DNA from: Duganella dendranthematis
GTDB taxonomy: Bacteria > Pseudomonadota > Gammaproteobacteria > Burkholderiales > Burkholderiaceae_D
DNA length: 64,000 nt
Direction of reading: 5' to 3'
Assembly (NCBI RefSeq): GCF_012849375.1
Contig: NZ_CP051684.1
Coordinates: forward strand, 3,100,001 to 3,164,000
Below the pieces are notes generated by a model. It worked only from the letters and a program-made list of their open reading frames with translations, had not been told where the DNA came from and made no database searches. Every line of letters begins with the position of its first letter. Positions within the stretch are counted from its first letter, which is position 1. This document shows, piece after piece, positions 1 through 7,904 of the stretch. Both the position numbers and the translations under genes were made by a program.

Positions 1-190
1 GAATATAGCGGTGGACTGACAACCCGAAGGTCGCCGTGAACTGCCGGTGGAAATGATATTTGGAGTAGGTCGCAACACTGCACAGCAAATCCAGGTTCAG
101 ATCGTCATGGAGATGCTCATCGATGTAATCGCGTACCCGCTGCATTCGCGCCTGATGTTTTTGAATCGCCGTTGTCATTACCGTTGTCAT
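1..190 (-). CDS. AraC-family transcriptional regulator, N-terminal part (cut by window edge)
   Basis: Reading the minus strand from an ATG at 190 gives about 63 residues that run off the window. After a short polar leader (MTTVMTTAIQKHQ), RMQRVRDYIDEHLHDDL is followed by LDLLCSVATYSKYHFHRQF and GLSVHRYI. This is the first helix-turn-helix of the AraC/XylS DNA-binding domain, placed at the very N-terminus as in regulators with a C-terminal GyrI-like effector domain. The second helix-turn-helix and any effector domain lie outside the window. A second in-frame ATG at 178 is an alternative start; neither has a clear ribosome site. Family assignment is firm; target genes are unknown. Confidence 0.75.
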   Translation of the reverse strand, partial: MTTVMTTAIQKHQARMQRVRDYIDEHLHDDLNLDLLCSVATYSKYHFHRQFTATFGLSVHRYI

Positions 191-267
191 GTTTTTCGTA
201 GCAGCGCCAGTTTCGCATTTGACGGCACGACCTACTCGACCAATCTTGCGGTTCTGATCGATTCAAT

Positions 268-768
268 TTAGCTGTGTCTGTCTACTTCCGGGACATCAAC
301 GCCGTCTTTGAAACGGACTTGCTGAATGTAGTCGTCGCGGCTGCATTTGTTCAGGTCTTCATCAAAGACCAGCTTATCGTTGCGCCAGACGCTGGCGTGA
401 ACGCCCGTGGCTGCGCCACACATCCACATCGCGTTGCTTGCCCCTGGAATGCCTTCGAATTGGATCTTGTAGTGATTGCGGCCGACGTTGCATCGTCTTT
501 CCACCGTCTCCACTTTTTCCAGGTTGTAGGTCGTCGGGTTGAACTTCACCAGATCGGAAATATTCCACAAATCCATGCGCTTAGTCGGCGGATTGGCAGG
601 AAAGAACAGGCCAATCTCAAGCGTGAGATTACGGTGGTGGCACTCCATGCCAACAAGAACGACGCCATCCCTTTGCGGTTGCTGAGCGTTGTAGGTAGGA
701 ACCTCGGCGCTACACAGCGATGAGGCCATGCTCAGGACAAGTGAAGACAGCAAGAGAATAATATTCAT
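268..768 (-). CDS. Hypothetical secreted protein
   Basis: A 166-residue protein with a typical signal peptide (MNIILLLSSLVLSMASSLCSA). The ATG at 768 is chosen because it starts exactly at the signal peptide; a longer reading from 885 only adds an unrelated leader. The mature part has several cysteines (EC, RRC, MCG, KCS), suggesting disulfides in the periplasm, and is rich in aromatic and Asn residues. It lies on the same strand as the AraC-type regulator next door. I do not recognise a family, so no function is assigned. Confidence 0.55.
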   Translation of the reverse strand: MNIILLLSSLVLSMASSLCSAEVPTYNAQQPQRDGVVLVGMECHHRNLTLEIGLFFPANPPTKRMDLWNISDLVKFNPTTYNLEKVETVERRCNVGRNHYKIQFEGIPGASNAMWMCGAATGVHASVWRNDKLVFDEDLNKCSRDDYIQQVRFKDGVDVPEVDRHS

Positions 769-928
769 TGATCTGAACTCGATATAACAAGAGGAACCAC
801 GAACAACAGCAAAAAATTGTTTATCGCATGAGCGACATATTAAGCGTAGCGGTACGGCCGTTTCTCGATCACCGACATTGGCCATAATCGCGACAGCAGC
901 AAGTTGTACGCCTCCATCGCCTATACCC

Positions 929-1483
929 TTATACAGGCTGCCCAGCGACGCGAAGCCACGGCCAGCGACTGCGATATGACGCGGCCTTGGTCTCGAAGAG
1001 ATCGCTGTATGGCGTCAACGGGTTTGCGGTGAGCAGACCTTGATAAAGCATGTCAAAACCGTTTGGTGCATAGACCGATTCCGGGCTAATGCCAACGCAG
1101 GTGGCTGGCATGAGGAAGCGGTCTATTCCATCGCGGGCGTTACGCAATGCCGGGTACGGATGACCGAAGTACGACTCATACCAAGTGTGGACGCGTGCCT
1201 GGTTCGACACCTCGACTGATACGTCGAGGTCGGCGAGGATGTCATCCACGCGCGCCTGCACGTTCCGCTCTGCGTCCTGACTCAGGTCGGCACTATCGAA
1301 ATAAAACAGGTCGTAGTCCTTGATATCGGCCTCCGGCGCGCGGTTGGTCTGAAGATTCCATACCGTCTGAAACAAGCACCCGGCAACCAGCCAGCCATCA
1401 GCAAGTGCCAGGTCATCCCAGCGATCGAGGATCGTGCGATTGTTGTAGTTTTTCAGTACATCGGTGCGAAATCGATCTTGCAT
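929..1483 (-). CDS. Nucleotidyltransferase-like protein (DUF925/NTP_transf_6 type)
   Basis: The 184-residue product shows GWLVAGCLFQTVWN at about residues 30-43 followed by IKDYDLFYFD at 54-63. This Gly-rich strand plus Asp-x-Asp pair is the pattern of the DUF925 branch of the nucleotidyltransferase superfamily (PF06042). The two aspartates (56, 58) would bind the metal-nucleotide. The length matches the family, whose substrates are not established. It is a stand-alone gene with same-strand neighbours. No strong Shine-Dalgarno precedes the ATG. Confidence 0.75.
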   Translation of the reverse strand: MQDRFRTDVLKNYNNRTILDRWDDLALADGWLVAGCLFQTVWNLQTNRAPEADIKDYDLFYFDSADLSQDAERNVQARVDDILADLDVSVEVSNQARVHTWYESYFGHPYPALRNARDGIDRFLMPATCVGISPESVYAPNGFDMLYQGLLTANPLTPYSDLFETKAASYRSRWPWLRVAGQPV

Positions 1484-1728
1484 AGCGTTGAAAATATTCC
1501 AGCAAAAAGGGATGAACTACGGAAGGATGACGGATTTAGGATTCACCGACTATCGCTCGCTAGAATAAATGAGCTTGGTCCTAAGCCCGGTGACCGGCAG
1601 CTTGCGTCCCAAAGCTGCCGATCAGCGTTTATATATTTTTTTGGCGCTCAGATTTTGCTGATTTGCGCTGTGGAGCATTAGGAGGGAAATTGAGCGTAAT
1701 CACCTTCTCGAAGCAAATGATTGGTATA

Positions 1729-2280
1729 TTACTGGGAGGTTGATTTTTTCCACTGCTCACTGGTAGACAGCAGTTTCGCTTCGATGAGCTCACCAAAATA
1801 ATCTCCCATGTGTCCAGCCGGACCGCGCTCAAAACGACCTGTGACAGAAACTACTGGCCTGCTGTTTGTATCAGGAAGACCAAGCTGGACCCAAAGTGCT
1901 GAGTGTTTATCAAGGATTTGCCACGTCTCCCCAGGCTCGGATGGCATCGGATATATAGCAGAATGTTCGAATCCAGACGCATATATTCCTTGAACAGTCA
2001 CCCAATTGCCTTGATAGCGTTGAGGTGTCAGGGCCAGATGATGAAGTGTGGTATGACAGGGTTGAACGGGGGAACCGCCTAGTCCCAGCTCCGCACATTC
2101 CTGAGCCACTAGCGTATCTGCATTTTCTCGTTTTTGCACCGCGACCTCAATCTGTTTGAGGCGCCTTGTTGTCTCTGCTAGGTCTCCACGCATCTGTAGA
2201 AATTGCCCCAAGAGATAAAGGCTTAAACCTAAGACGAACACGAGTGCCGAATTTACGATAGATAAAGGGGAAAATCGCAT
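1729..2280 (-). CDS. Hypothetical membrane-anchored protein
   Basis: A 183-residue protein with one N-terminal transmembrane segment (about residues 8-28) followed by a short amphipathic or coiled stretch (LAETTRRLKQIEVAVQKR). The soluble domain carries WVTVQGIYASGFEHSAIYP and VVSVTGRFERGPAGHMGDY. These two G-rich strands resemble an OB-like or nucleic-acid-binding-like barrel, but only loosely. It would sit in the inner membrane facing the periplasm. Base composition is markedly lower in GC than the genes after 5 kb, as for its neighbours. Function unknown. Confidence 0.55.
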   Translation of the reverse strand: MRFSPLSIVNSALVFVLGLSLYLLGQFLQMRGDLAETTRRLKQIEVAVQKRENADTLVAQECAELGLGGSPVQPCHTTLHHLALTPQRYQGNWVTVQGIYASGFEHSAIYPMPSEPGETWQILDKHSALWVQLGLPDTNSRPVVSVTGRFERGPAGHMGDYFGELIEAKLLSTSEQWKKSTSQ

Positions 2281-2393
2281 AGTTTGTGAAACACGCCAAA
2301 TATAATTAGATCAGCTGCAAAAAACAGTCGAGAAAATCACTTTCTGTCTGCACGCTTTCTCGCAAAGGGCCGGTTGTGCCCGCAATCCGTCAA

Positions 2394-2801
2394 TCATCCA
2401 CCAAGCTCGCTGACTGAAGCGAGATACGCGACTGGAAAGCAGGCTAACCAAAGATAATAAGCTGCGCCTAGAGTCACCGCTACTTGATTCCCACTTTCAT
2501 CCACGACCATGTGTTGAATACTCAATGCACTCGCTCCCAAACAGAAGCCTAAAAGAGCAAACTTTCCCGAGGCGTCAGGGAATTTGAGCAGCAACACGAA
2601 TGACAAAAGCAGACAAGGATTAGCGTACCAAGCCACCACCCCATCGATAATCCCAAGCCAACCAAGCAATAAGATATTCAGCCCAGCAGTGGCAACTCCA
2701 TTTGCATACATACCATTCATCGAAAGTGATACAAGGTACATTAACAAGCATACAAAGAAACATTTGACCTTGGTTAAATGGAAAAATTTCCTCGTTTTCA
2801 T
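2394..2801 (-). CDS. Hypothetical multi-pass membrane protein
   Basis: A 135-residue, very hydrophobic protein with about four predicted membrane helices: CFFVCLLMYLVSL, GLNILLLGWLGIIDGVVAW, CLLLSFVLLL and YYLWLACFPVAYLASV. The basic N-terminus MKTRKFFHLTKVK suggests a cytoplasmic N-terminus. It belongs to a run of small AT-rich membrane-protein genes all on the minus strand between 2.4 and 3.5 kb. No family recognised. The hydrophobic periodicity and codon positions support it as real rather than a chance frame. Confidence 0.5.
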   Translation of the reverse strand: MKTRKFFHLTKVKCFFVCLLMYLVSLSMNGMYANGVATAGLNILLLGWLGIIDGVVAWYANPCLLLSFVLLLKFPDASGKFALLGFCLGASALSIQHMVVDESGNQVAVTLGAAYYLWLACFPVAYLASVSELGG

Positions 2802-2845
2802 TTTATGGACTTCGTGTGACTGCTATTGGCCGAACTTGGACTGTT

Positions 2846-3250
2846 CTACAAAATAGGTTTCGATATTGTTCTAACAGTCCAAGCACCTAAGATAATTACG
2901 AACCAGCATAGCACGCCTTCCACAGTCGCCAGCTTTATTGAGAGTGCGCCCTTTAACGCCGTGTTTGTTTGGTATGCAAGAACCAAAGATAACGCCAAGG
3001 GTATCCACCCAACTATCGCAGAAGCTAAAACCGTGCGAGCTGGAAACAATCGGTTAATTGGCCAAGCTGGGGCTGCAAAGAGGCCCGCAAGCGTAATCAT
3101 GCCACCAAGCCGTTCAGCATCGGGATTGATCGCCTTGCCGCCATAAAGCTCATGAGGCAAAAATCCGTGGCAATACACCCATAGGATAGCAATCGACATC
3201 CCGATCAGTAGAAGCAAACAACATTTACCGATCTTGATTGCTATCTGCAT
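2846..3250 (-). CDS. Hypothetical multi-pass membrane protein
   Basis: A 134-residue protein with four hydrophobic segments: CCLLLLIGMSIAILWVYCHG, LGGMITLAGLFAAPAWPI, LASAIVGWIPLALSLVLAY and GVLCWFVIILGAWTV. A GGAG ribosome site lies 5 bases before the ATG, which supports the start. It is the second of three small membrane-protein genes in this AT-rich stretch. Its 3' end overlaps an 11-bp inverted repeat (2835-2845 with 2873-2883). Function unknown. Confidence 0.55.
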   Translation of the reverse strand: MQIAIKIGKCCLLLLIGMSIAILWVYCHGFLPHELYGGKAINPDAERLGGMITLAGLFAAPAWPINRLFPARTVLASAIVGWIPLALSLVLAYQTNTALKGALSIKLATVEGVLCWFVIILGAWTVRTISKPIL

Positions 3251-3326
3251 TTACGCTCCAAATTCAATGTTAAATTCTCCGTCAGCTTCTGGCAGTTCGA
3301 GTGGCCGCTTGTGGCCGATTTTCGAC

Positions 3327-3533
3327 TCACGTTTTTGGCTTTTTTCTGCACAGGTGCGAGGCACCAAGTGAAAATATAAAAAATACGACGAAATATATGG
3401 CGCTTTCTTTGAAACTCCACATCTGGTTAATATGCCAATCCTGCATAATTCTGAAGTTGCGATATCCCAAGATATCCATGGCCAAGTGCGTTGCAAGAAT
3501 GGCGACCGCAAGGATAAAAATTGTTCGAATCAT
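3327..3533 (-). CDS. Small hypothetical membrane protein
   Basis: A 68-residue protein with two membrane helices (IRTIFILAVAILATHLAMD and SAIYFVVFFIFSLGASHL) and a basic tail CRKKPKT. The two-helix hairpin with a positive C-terminus suggests both ends are in the cytoplasm. No convincing ribosome site is visible before the ATG. It is plausible as a gene because of the clean topology and its fit with the neighbouring small membrane-protein genes, but a chance frame cannot be excluded. Confidence 0.4.
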   Translation of the reverse strand: MIRTIFILAVAILATHLAMDILGYRNFRIMQDWHINQMWSFKESAIYFVVFFIFSLGASHLCRKKPKT

Positions 3534-3648
3534 GTTTTTATTTTTTGAAAAATAAAATTAAAGGCGGTGAGACGCATTTCATGAATGTCAGCTATTGGCC
3601 TAACTCGGCCGCTCATAAATGTAAATGAACGTCTGAGTAACCACCGTT

Positions 3649-4461
3649 TCAGAATAGCTCGTCCAGCAACAAATGGAATTGCAGCTTGTCCTGGTCCGGT
3701 TCATCAATTCCGTATTGCTTCAGGAACCTCTCTTGAAGCGCGGCATCGAACTCTGTGAGGCAGTTCAACAAAATGGCGAGGTCTTGGTAGCGATCAGCGA
3801 TACCGACCCGCCCGGTATCGATACAGCCGATCACCTCGCCATCTTTGATGAGTAGGTTGTCGAGTGAAAAGTCCCCATGCGTAACGACAGGGTCGGGCGT
3901 GAGTGGTAGCAGCCGTTGCATCGCCTCCCAGACCTGTTCGGCCGTCCAGCCATCGCGCTCCTCATCAAAATCACCCTCGTCGACCAAACCGGCATCGATG
4001 CGCGCTCGTGCACAGCTGAGCCGGTAGGCATGGCCGCTGTTGAACGGACATTCGTTCACTGGAATTGCATGTAGTTGACGCAAGAACCTTGCAATTGCGT
4101 CCACGAGGGCAAGTTGATAATCAGGATGTGCCTGAAGAACTTGGTAAGCGGTTGTTCCTGGCACTGCCGTCATCAATAGCCATGCCTCATCTGGCGTACG
4201 GGTGAAATGGACGACTGCCGGCACAGTCATGTATCGAGCCAGCCAGTTTAGTCTTTCCATTTCAGTGCTGATCTCATCGGCGACGGCATCTCTACCGTAC
4301 TTCAAATATAAATCCGAGGCACCTTCCTTGCTACGGAGTCGATAAACGGTACCGCCGGACTCACCAACCGTATTGCAGAGCCATTCATACCCGGTCAGCA
4401 TGGCAGCGATTTCCAATGGTGCGGATACTACGCCGCAAGTTTGTTCGCGATTCAAATCCAT
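3649..4461 (-). CDS. Aminoglycoside 3'-phosphotransferase-like protein (APH(3') family)
   Basis: This 270-residue protein has the full APH(3') layout. LYLKYG (Lys54) would hold the ATP phosphates. THGDFSLDNLLI contains the catalytic Asp197, and GCIDTGRVGIADRYQDLAI carries metal-binding Asp215. The C-terminal LLDELF is the family's substrate-binding end. The usual length is about 265 residues, so the gene is intact. An AGGAGG ribosome site precedes the ATG. The expected reaction is ATP-dependent phosphorylation of an aminoglycoside 3'-hydroxyl in the cytoplasm. Divergence from clinical alleles cannot be measured here, so actual resistance is uncertain. It is flanked by small hypothetical genes, with no transposase nearby. 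Confidence 0.88.
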   Translation of the reverse strand: MDLNREQTCGVVSAPLEIAAMLTGYEWLCNTVGESGGTVYRLRSKEGASDLYLKYGRDAVADEISTEMERLNWLARYMTVPAVVHFTRTPDEAWLLMTAVPGTTAYQVLQAHPDYQLALVDAIARFLRQLHAIPVNECPFNSGHAYRLSCARARIDAGLVDEGDFDEERDGWTAEQVWEAMQRLLPLTPDPVVTHGDFSLDNLLIKDGEVIGCIDTGRVGIADRYQDLAILLNCLTEFDAALQERFLKQYGIDEPDQDKLQFHLLLDELF

Positions 4462-4527
4462 TACTTGATGACCTCCTAAGCTTTCGTCCGCATCTGGCCG
4501 TATGGACCCTTGCCTTTGCGGTGAGAG

Positions 4528-4641
4528 TTAAGGCCGAAGCCGCTCAAGGTTGGTGTCCTGGATCTTGTGGATAATCACGTTGAGCTGTGCGGTCAGCTTC
4601 AGCACTTCTTGTATCAGTTCCGCAGCAGTCTGCTTGTCCAT
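4528..4641 (-). CDS. Small hypothetical protein (37 aa)
   Basis: A 37-residue peptide beginning MDKQTAAELIQEVLKLTAQL, predicted to be a single amphipathic helix. It starts 13 bases after the stop of the DUF4844-like gene, with an AAGGTAAAGG ribosome-site-like stretch directly upstream, so the two are probably cotranscribed. The start at 4641 is preferred over an upstream ATG that would overlap the preceding gene. Function unknown. Confidence 0.4.
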   Translation of the reverse strand: MDKQTAAELIQEVLKLTAQLNVIIHKIQDTNLERLRP

Positions 4642-4654
4642 ACCTTTACCTTGT

Positions 4655-5125
4655 TTAGATGAGCCAACCGTAAGGGAATCCGTAGCGCCAGACGTTGAAT
4701 AGTTCGTCGGAACTCTCCACGCCACAAACAGCCATCACTTTGGTGAAGTACGTCAGCATCTGGTCGCGCTCCTCGGACTCGGACGTCCCCGGACTAGCCA
4801 GGGTGTGTTTGATGGTCCGCAGCACCGTGGAGCGTTGTGGTCGCGCAGGCAGTTCGGCAATCAGCGACTCGATGGTCGAGTCTACGGATGCCTGCGCCAT
4901 TAACCGTTCGCTTTCATGCATCGCCCCAGGATAGAAGGTGGCGTGATCGGGGCCGAATTTATGCTCTGATTTCAAACTACGCAAACGCTGGAGCACTTCC
5001 GGCGTGATCGCTAATTGCTGGTCATGGAAACCGGTCGGCCACACATAAAACAGAAGGCCCGAAACCCCGGCAATGACGATCGCCGCCACGAGGGCCGCTG
5101 CTCCGGCCAGTACTTTGATAAACAC
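4655..5125 (-). CDS. Membrane-anchored DUF4844-like protein
   Basis: A 156-residue protein starting with GTG (GGAG ribosome site upstream) and one N-terminal membrane helix (LAGAAALVAAIVIAGVSGLLF). The C-terminal part, with LRTIKHTLASPG, EERDQMLTYFTKVMAVCGVESSDELFNVWRYG, resembles the DUF4844 family as I remember it, whose role is unknown. It is divergent from the helicase gene; about 220 bases between them hold both promoters. A small 37-codon gene follows immediately. Assignment to DUF4844 is moderate. Confidence 0.6.
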   Translation of the reverse strand: MFIKVLAGAAALVAAIVIAGVSGLLFYVWPTGFHDQQLAITPEVLQRLRSLKSEHKFGPDHATFYPGAMHESERLMAQASVDSTIESLIAELPARPQRSTVLRTIKHTLASPGTSESEERDQMLTYFTKVMAVCGVESSDELFNVWRYGFPYGWLI

Positions 5126-5347
5126 TTCTGCTCCGCTATTGGTTGAATGACATCAGGATAGCAGCTTGCCTGTCGCCAAAATCCGTGAATTGTCACCATG
5201 CCGGTGCACACGGCCCGGAAAGTCCCCGAAAAGTCGCGATTCCACCCCGATTTCACGTAAAAACCAGCTAGTGCACGCCAGACAGAGTAAACTACGCATC
5301 AATTTCTTTCGCAATTAGGCGATTCGAACAATTTTTTGAGTGACGCC

Positions 5348-7558
5348 ATGTCTGCATCTCCAGTATCCCCCATTACCCTTTTCTCGGAACTCAACCTCGG
5401 CGCGCCGCTGCTGCAGGCGTTGAACGACGTCGGTTACGAGTCGCCGTCGCCGATCCAGGCCGCGACCATTCCGCTGCTGCTGGACAACCGCGACGTGCTG
5501 GGCCAGGCCCAGACCGGCACCGGTAAAACCGCCGCCTTTGCGCTGCCGATCCTGGCGCGCATCGATATCAAACAGACCACGCCGCAAGCGCTGGTGCTGG
5601 CGCCGACCCGCGAACTGGCGATCCAGGTCGCCGAGGCGTTCCAGACCTACGCCAAGCATATTCCCGGCTTCCACGTGCTGCCGATCTACGGCGGCCAGAG
5701 CTACGGTCCCCAGCTGTCGGCGCTGCGCCGCGGCGTGCACGTGGTGGTCGGTACCCCCGGCCGCGTGATCGATCACCTGGACAAGGGTTCGCTCGACCTG
5801 TCCAAGCTGAAAACGCTGGTGCTGGACGAAGCCGACGAAATGCTGCGCATGGGCTTTATCGACGACGTCGAGCGCATCCTGCAAGAAACGCCGGAGTCGC
5901 GCCAGACCGCGCTGTTCTCGGCCACCATGCCGTCGGCCATCCGCCGCATCGCCAATACCTACCTGCATGAGCCGAAGGAAGTGACCGTTGCCGCCAAGAC
6001 TGGCACCAACGAGAACATCCGCCAGCGTTACTGGCTGGTGTCCGGCATGCACAAGCTGGACGCGCTGACCCGCATCCTGGAAGCCGAGAATTTCGACGGC
6101 ATGATTATTTTCTCGCGTACCAAGCTGGGCACCGAGGAACTGGCGCAGAAGCTGCAAGCACGCGGTTTCTCGGCCGCCGCCATCAACGGCGACATCCAGC
6201 AGGCGCAGCGTGAGCGCACCGTGCAGATGCTCAAGGACGGCAAGATCGATATCCTGGTGGCGACCGACGTGGCCGCCCGCGGCCTGGACGTGGAGCGTAT
6301 TTCGCACGTGGTCAACTACGACGTGCCGCACGATCCGGAAAGCTATACTCACCGTATCGGCCGCACCGGCCGCGCCGGCCGTAGCGGCGAGGCGATCCTG
6401 TTCATCACGCCACGCGAAAAAGGCCTGCTGAAGATGATCGAGCGCTCGACCCGCCAACCGATCGACCAGCTGGAATTGCCAACCATCCAGGCGGTGAACG
6501 ATGTGCGTATCGCCAAGTTTAAGCAGCAGATCACCGAGACGCTGGCTGAAGGCGGCCTGGAGCTGTTCCAGTCGCTGATCGAGGACTACGAGCAGGAGTA
6601 CAACATTCCGGCGGTGGAAATCGCTGCGGCGCTGGCCAAGCTGGCGCGCGGCGATGTGCCGCTGCTGCTGGACAAGAAGCAGAAGACCGAGTGGGAAGAG
6701 CGTCCGGCCCGTCCGGCGTCGGCCTCGTTCGACCGCCCTGAGCGCGGCGACCGTTTCGGCGACCGTGCCGAGCGTGGCGACCGCAGCGAGCGTTTCCCGA
6801 AAAAGGAACGCATCGCGCGCGACTCCGAGCCGGGCATGCGTACCTACCGCATTGAAGTCGGCTACCAGCACGGCGTCAAGCCGGGCAATATCGTCGGCGC
6901 CATCGCCAACGAAGGTGGCATCGATTCGAAGAACATCGGCCGCATCGAGATCTTCGACGACTACACGGTGCTGGACATGCCCGATACGCTGAGCCGCGAA
7001 TCACTGGAAATGATGGGCGGTATCCGTGTGGCCGGCCAGGCGCTGCGCATCAGCGTCGACGGCCAGGGCGCGCCGGCGCCAGCCGCTGCACCGGCCCCGG
7101 CCAAGCCACGCGCCATCAAGCCAGTGGCGGCGCCGGCGCCAGTGTCGTCCGGTTCGCCGCTGGAAAAAGCTGCCCGCGTGACGGCCGACGAGCTGGTGGA
7201 AGACGCGCCAGCCAAGAAGAAAAAGGAAAAGCCAGGCAAGCAAACGGTGCCGATGAGTGCTTTCCGCGTGGAAGTGGGCCGCAATAACGAGATCACGCCA
7301 GCCAACATCGTCGGCGCCATCGCCAACGAGACCGGTCTGGAAGCCAAGTACATCGGCCGTATCGAGATCTTTGAGGACCACAGCATGCTGGAGTTGCCAG
7401 ATGGCATGCCTGAAGACATGTTCCGCAGCCTGGGCAAGGTCTGGGTCGGCGGCGCACAGCTGAAGATCAGCCAGATCGACCGCATGCCGCCGGAATCGGT
7501 CAAGCACACGCCGCCGAAGAAGCCGGCGCCCGGCGCCAAGCCGAAGAAGAAGTACTAA
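5348..7558 (+). CDS. deaD: DEAD-box ATP-dependent RNA helicase DeaD/CsdA with two DbpA-type RNA-binding domains
   Basis: A 736-residue helicase. The core shows the Q motif (SPSPIQAATIP), AQTGTGKT, PTRELAIQV, LDEADEML, SAT and HRIGRTGRAG in order over residues 1-370. A DeaD-type dimerisation segment follows, then an Arg/Asp-rich linker (FGDRAERGDRSER). Uniquely, two DbpA-like RNA-binding folds follow, at about 497-572 and 636-711, each with GNIVGAIANE or ANIVGAIANE and IGRIEIF, joined by an Ala/Pro-rich linker. It should unwind structured RNA in ribosome assembly and cold adaptation. ATG 5348 is preferred; an in-frame TTG at 5336 is the alternative. A strong terminator follows. Confidence 0.95.
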   Translation: MSASPVSPITLFSELNLGAPLLQALNDVGYESPSPIQAATIPLLLDNRDVLGQAQTGTGKTAAFALPILARIDIKQTTPQALVLAPTRELAIQVAEAFQTYAKHIPGFHVLPIYGGQSYGPQLSALRRGVHVVVGTPGRVIDHLDKGSLDLSKLKTLVLDEADEMLRMGFIDDVERILQETPESRQTALFSATMPSAIRRIANTYLHEPKEVTVAAKTGTNENIRQRYWLVSGMHKLDALTRILEAENFDGMIIFSRTKLGTEELAQKLQARGFSAAAINGDIQQAQRERTVQMLKDGKIDILVATDVAARGLDVERISHVVNYDVPHDPESYTHRIGRTGRAGRSGEAILFITPREKGLLKMIERSTRQPIDQLELPTIQAVNDVRIAKFKQQITETLAEGGLELFQSLIEDYEQEYNIPAVEIAAALAKLARGDVPLLLDKKQKTEWEERPARPASASFDRPERGDRFGDRAERGDRSERFPKKERIARDSEPGMRTYRIEVGYQHGVKPGNIVGAIANEGGIDSKNIGRIEIFDDYTVLDMPDTLSRESLEMMGGIRVAGQALRISVDGQGAPAPAAAPAPAKPRAIKPVAAPAPVSSGSPLEKAARVTADELVEDAPAKKKKEKPGKQTVPMSAFRVEVGRNNEITPANIVGAIANETGLEAKYIGRIEIFEDHSMLELPDGMPEDMFRSLGKVWVGGAQLKISQIDRMPPESVKHTPPKKPAPGAKPKKKY

Positions 7559-7565
7559 TCACCAC

Positions 7566-7588
7566 GGGGCCGCAAGGCCCCTTTTTTT
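7566..7588 (+). terminator. Rho-independent terminator of the helicase gene
   Basis: Perfect 6-bp stem GGGGCC/GGCCCC closed by a GCAA tetraloop and followed by seven T residues, starting 8 bases after the helicase stop codon. Confidence 0.9.
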
Positions 7589-7670
7589 ATTCCCCACGCT
7601 GGTGCTGCATTGCACCAAAACCAAGCTTGCTGAATTGTCCGCAGACTCGCTCTCATAGAGCAAGCCCGGC

Positions 7671-7686
7671 TGGCCCGCTTATTGCA
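7671..7686 (+). promoter_or_regulatory. Candidate sigma-54 (RpoN) -24/-12 promoter
   Basis: TGGCCCG, four bases, then TTGCA. The essential GG (7672-7673) and GC (7684-7685) are exactly ten bases apart, as required by sigma-54 holoenzyme, and only one base differs from TGGCACG-N4-TTGCA. Transcription would start near 7697, ahead of the small gene at 7767 and the TnsB-like gene. No activator site was identified. Confidence 0.55.
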
Positions 7687-7766
7687 TATGTGATAGCACA
7701 ATCGTGATAAGCGGCGGCAGTATCAGCGCCTTCAACCTGGAGACGTTAAGCGTGGGAGCGTGGCAA

Positions 7767-7904
7767 ATGACTTCATTCAGGAAGCTGTGGACTACCTTTG
7801 TAGACGCGATCAAGCCGCAGGCAATGCGGAATTCGGCTGCCGGAGGGCTGCATTCGATTTACGTCGATAGCCGGCCGTTCAGCTCTTCGTTCCGGGAGCG
7901 CTAA
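7767..7904 (+). CDS. Small hypothetical protein translationally coupled to the TnsB-like gene
   Basis: A 45-residue peptide (MTSFRKLWTTFVDAIKPQAM...) ending in a basic Ser/Arg-rich tail. A GGGAG ribosome site lies before ATG 7767; a longer reading from GTG 7704 has no such site. Its stop overlaps the next start in a TAATG arrangement, the classic sign of translational coupling. In Tn7-type transposons tnsA lies directly upstream of tnsB, but this peptide is far too short to be TnsA and shows no nuclease motif. It may be a leader peptide or a partner protein. Confidence 0.45.
   Translation: MTSFRKLWTTFVDAIKPQAMRNSAAGGLHSIYVDSRPFSSSFRER

Noticed and set aside
5315..6871. 518-codon minus-strand frame opposite the helicase
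   Set aside because: Antisense to a full DEAD-box core; the translated sequence has no recognisable fold.
7704..7766. Longer version of the small gene before the TnsB-like gene, starting at GTG 7704
   Set aside because: No ribosome site; ATG 7767 has GGGAG at a good distance, and the extra residues begin within a few bases of the predicted transcription start.
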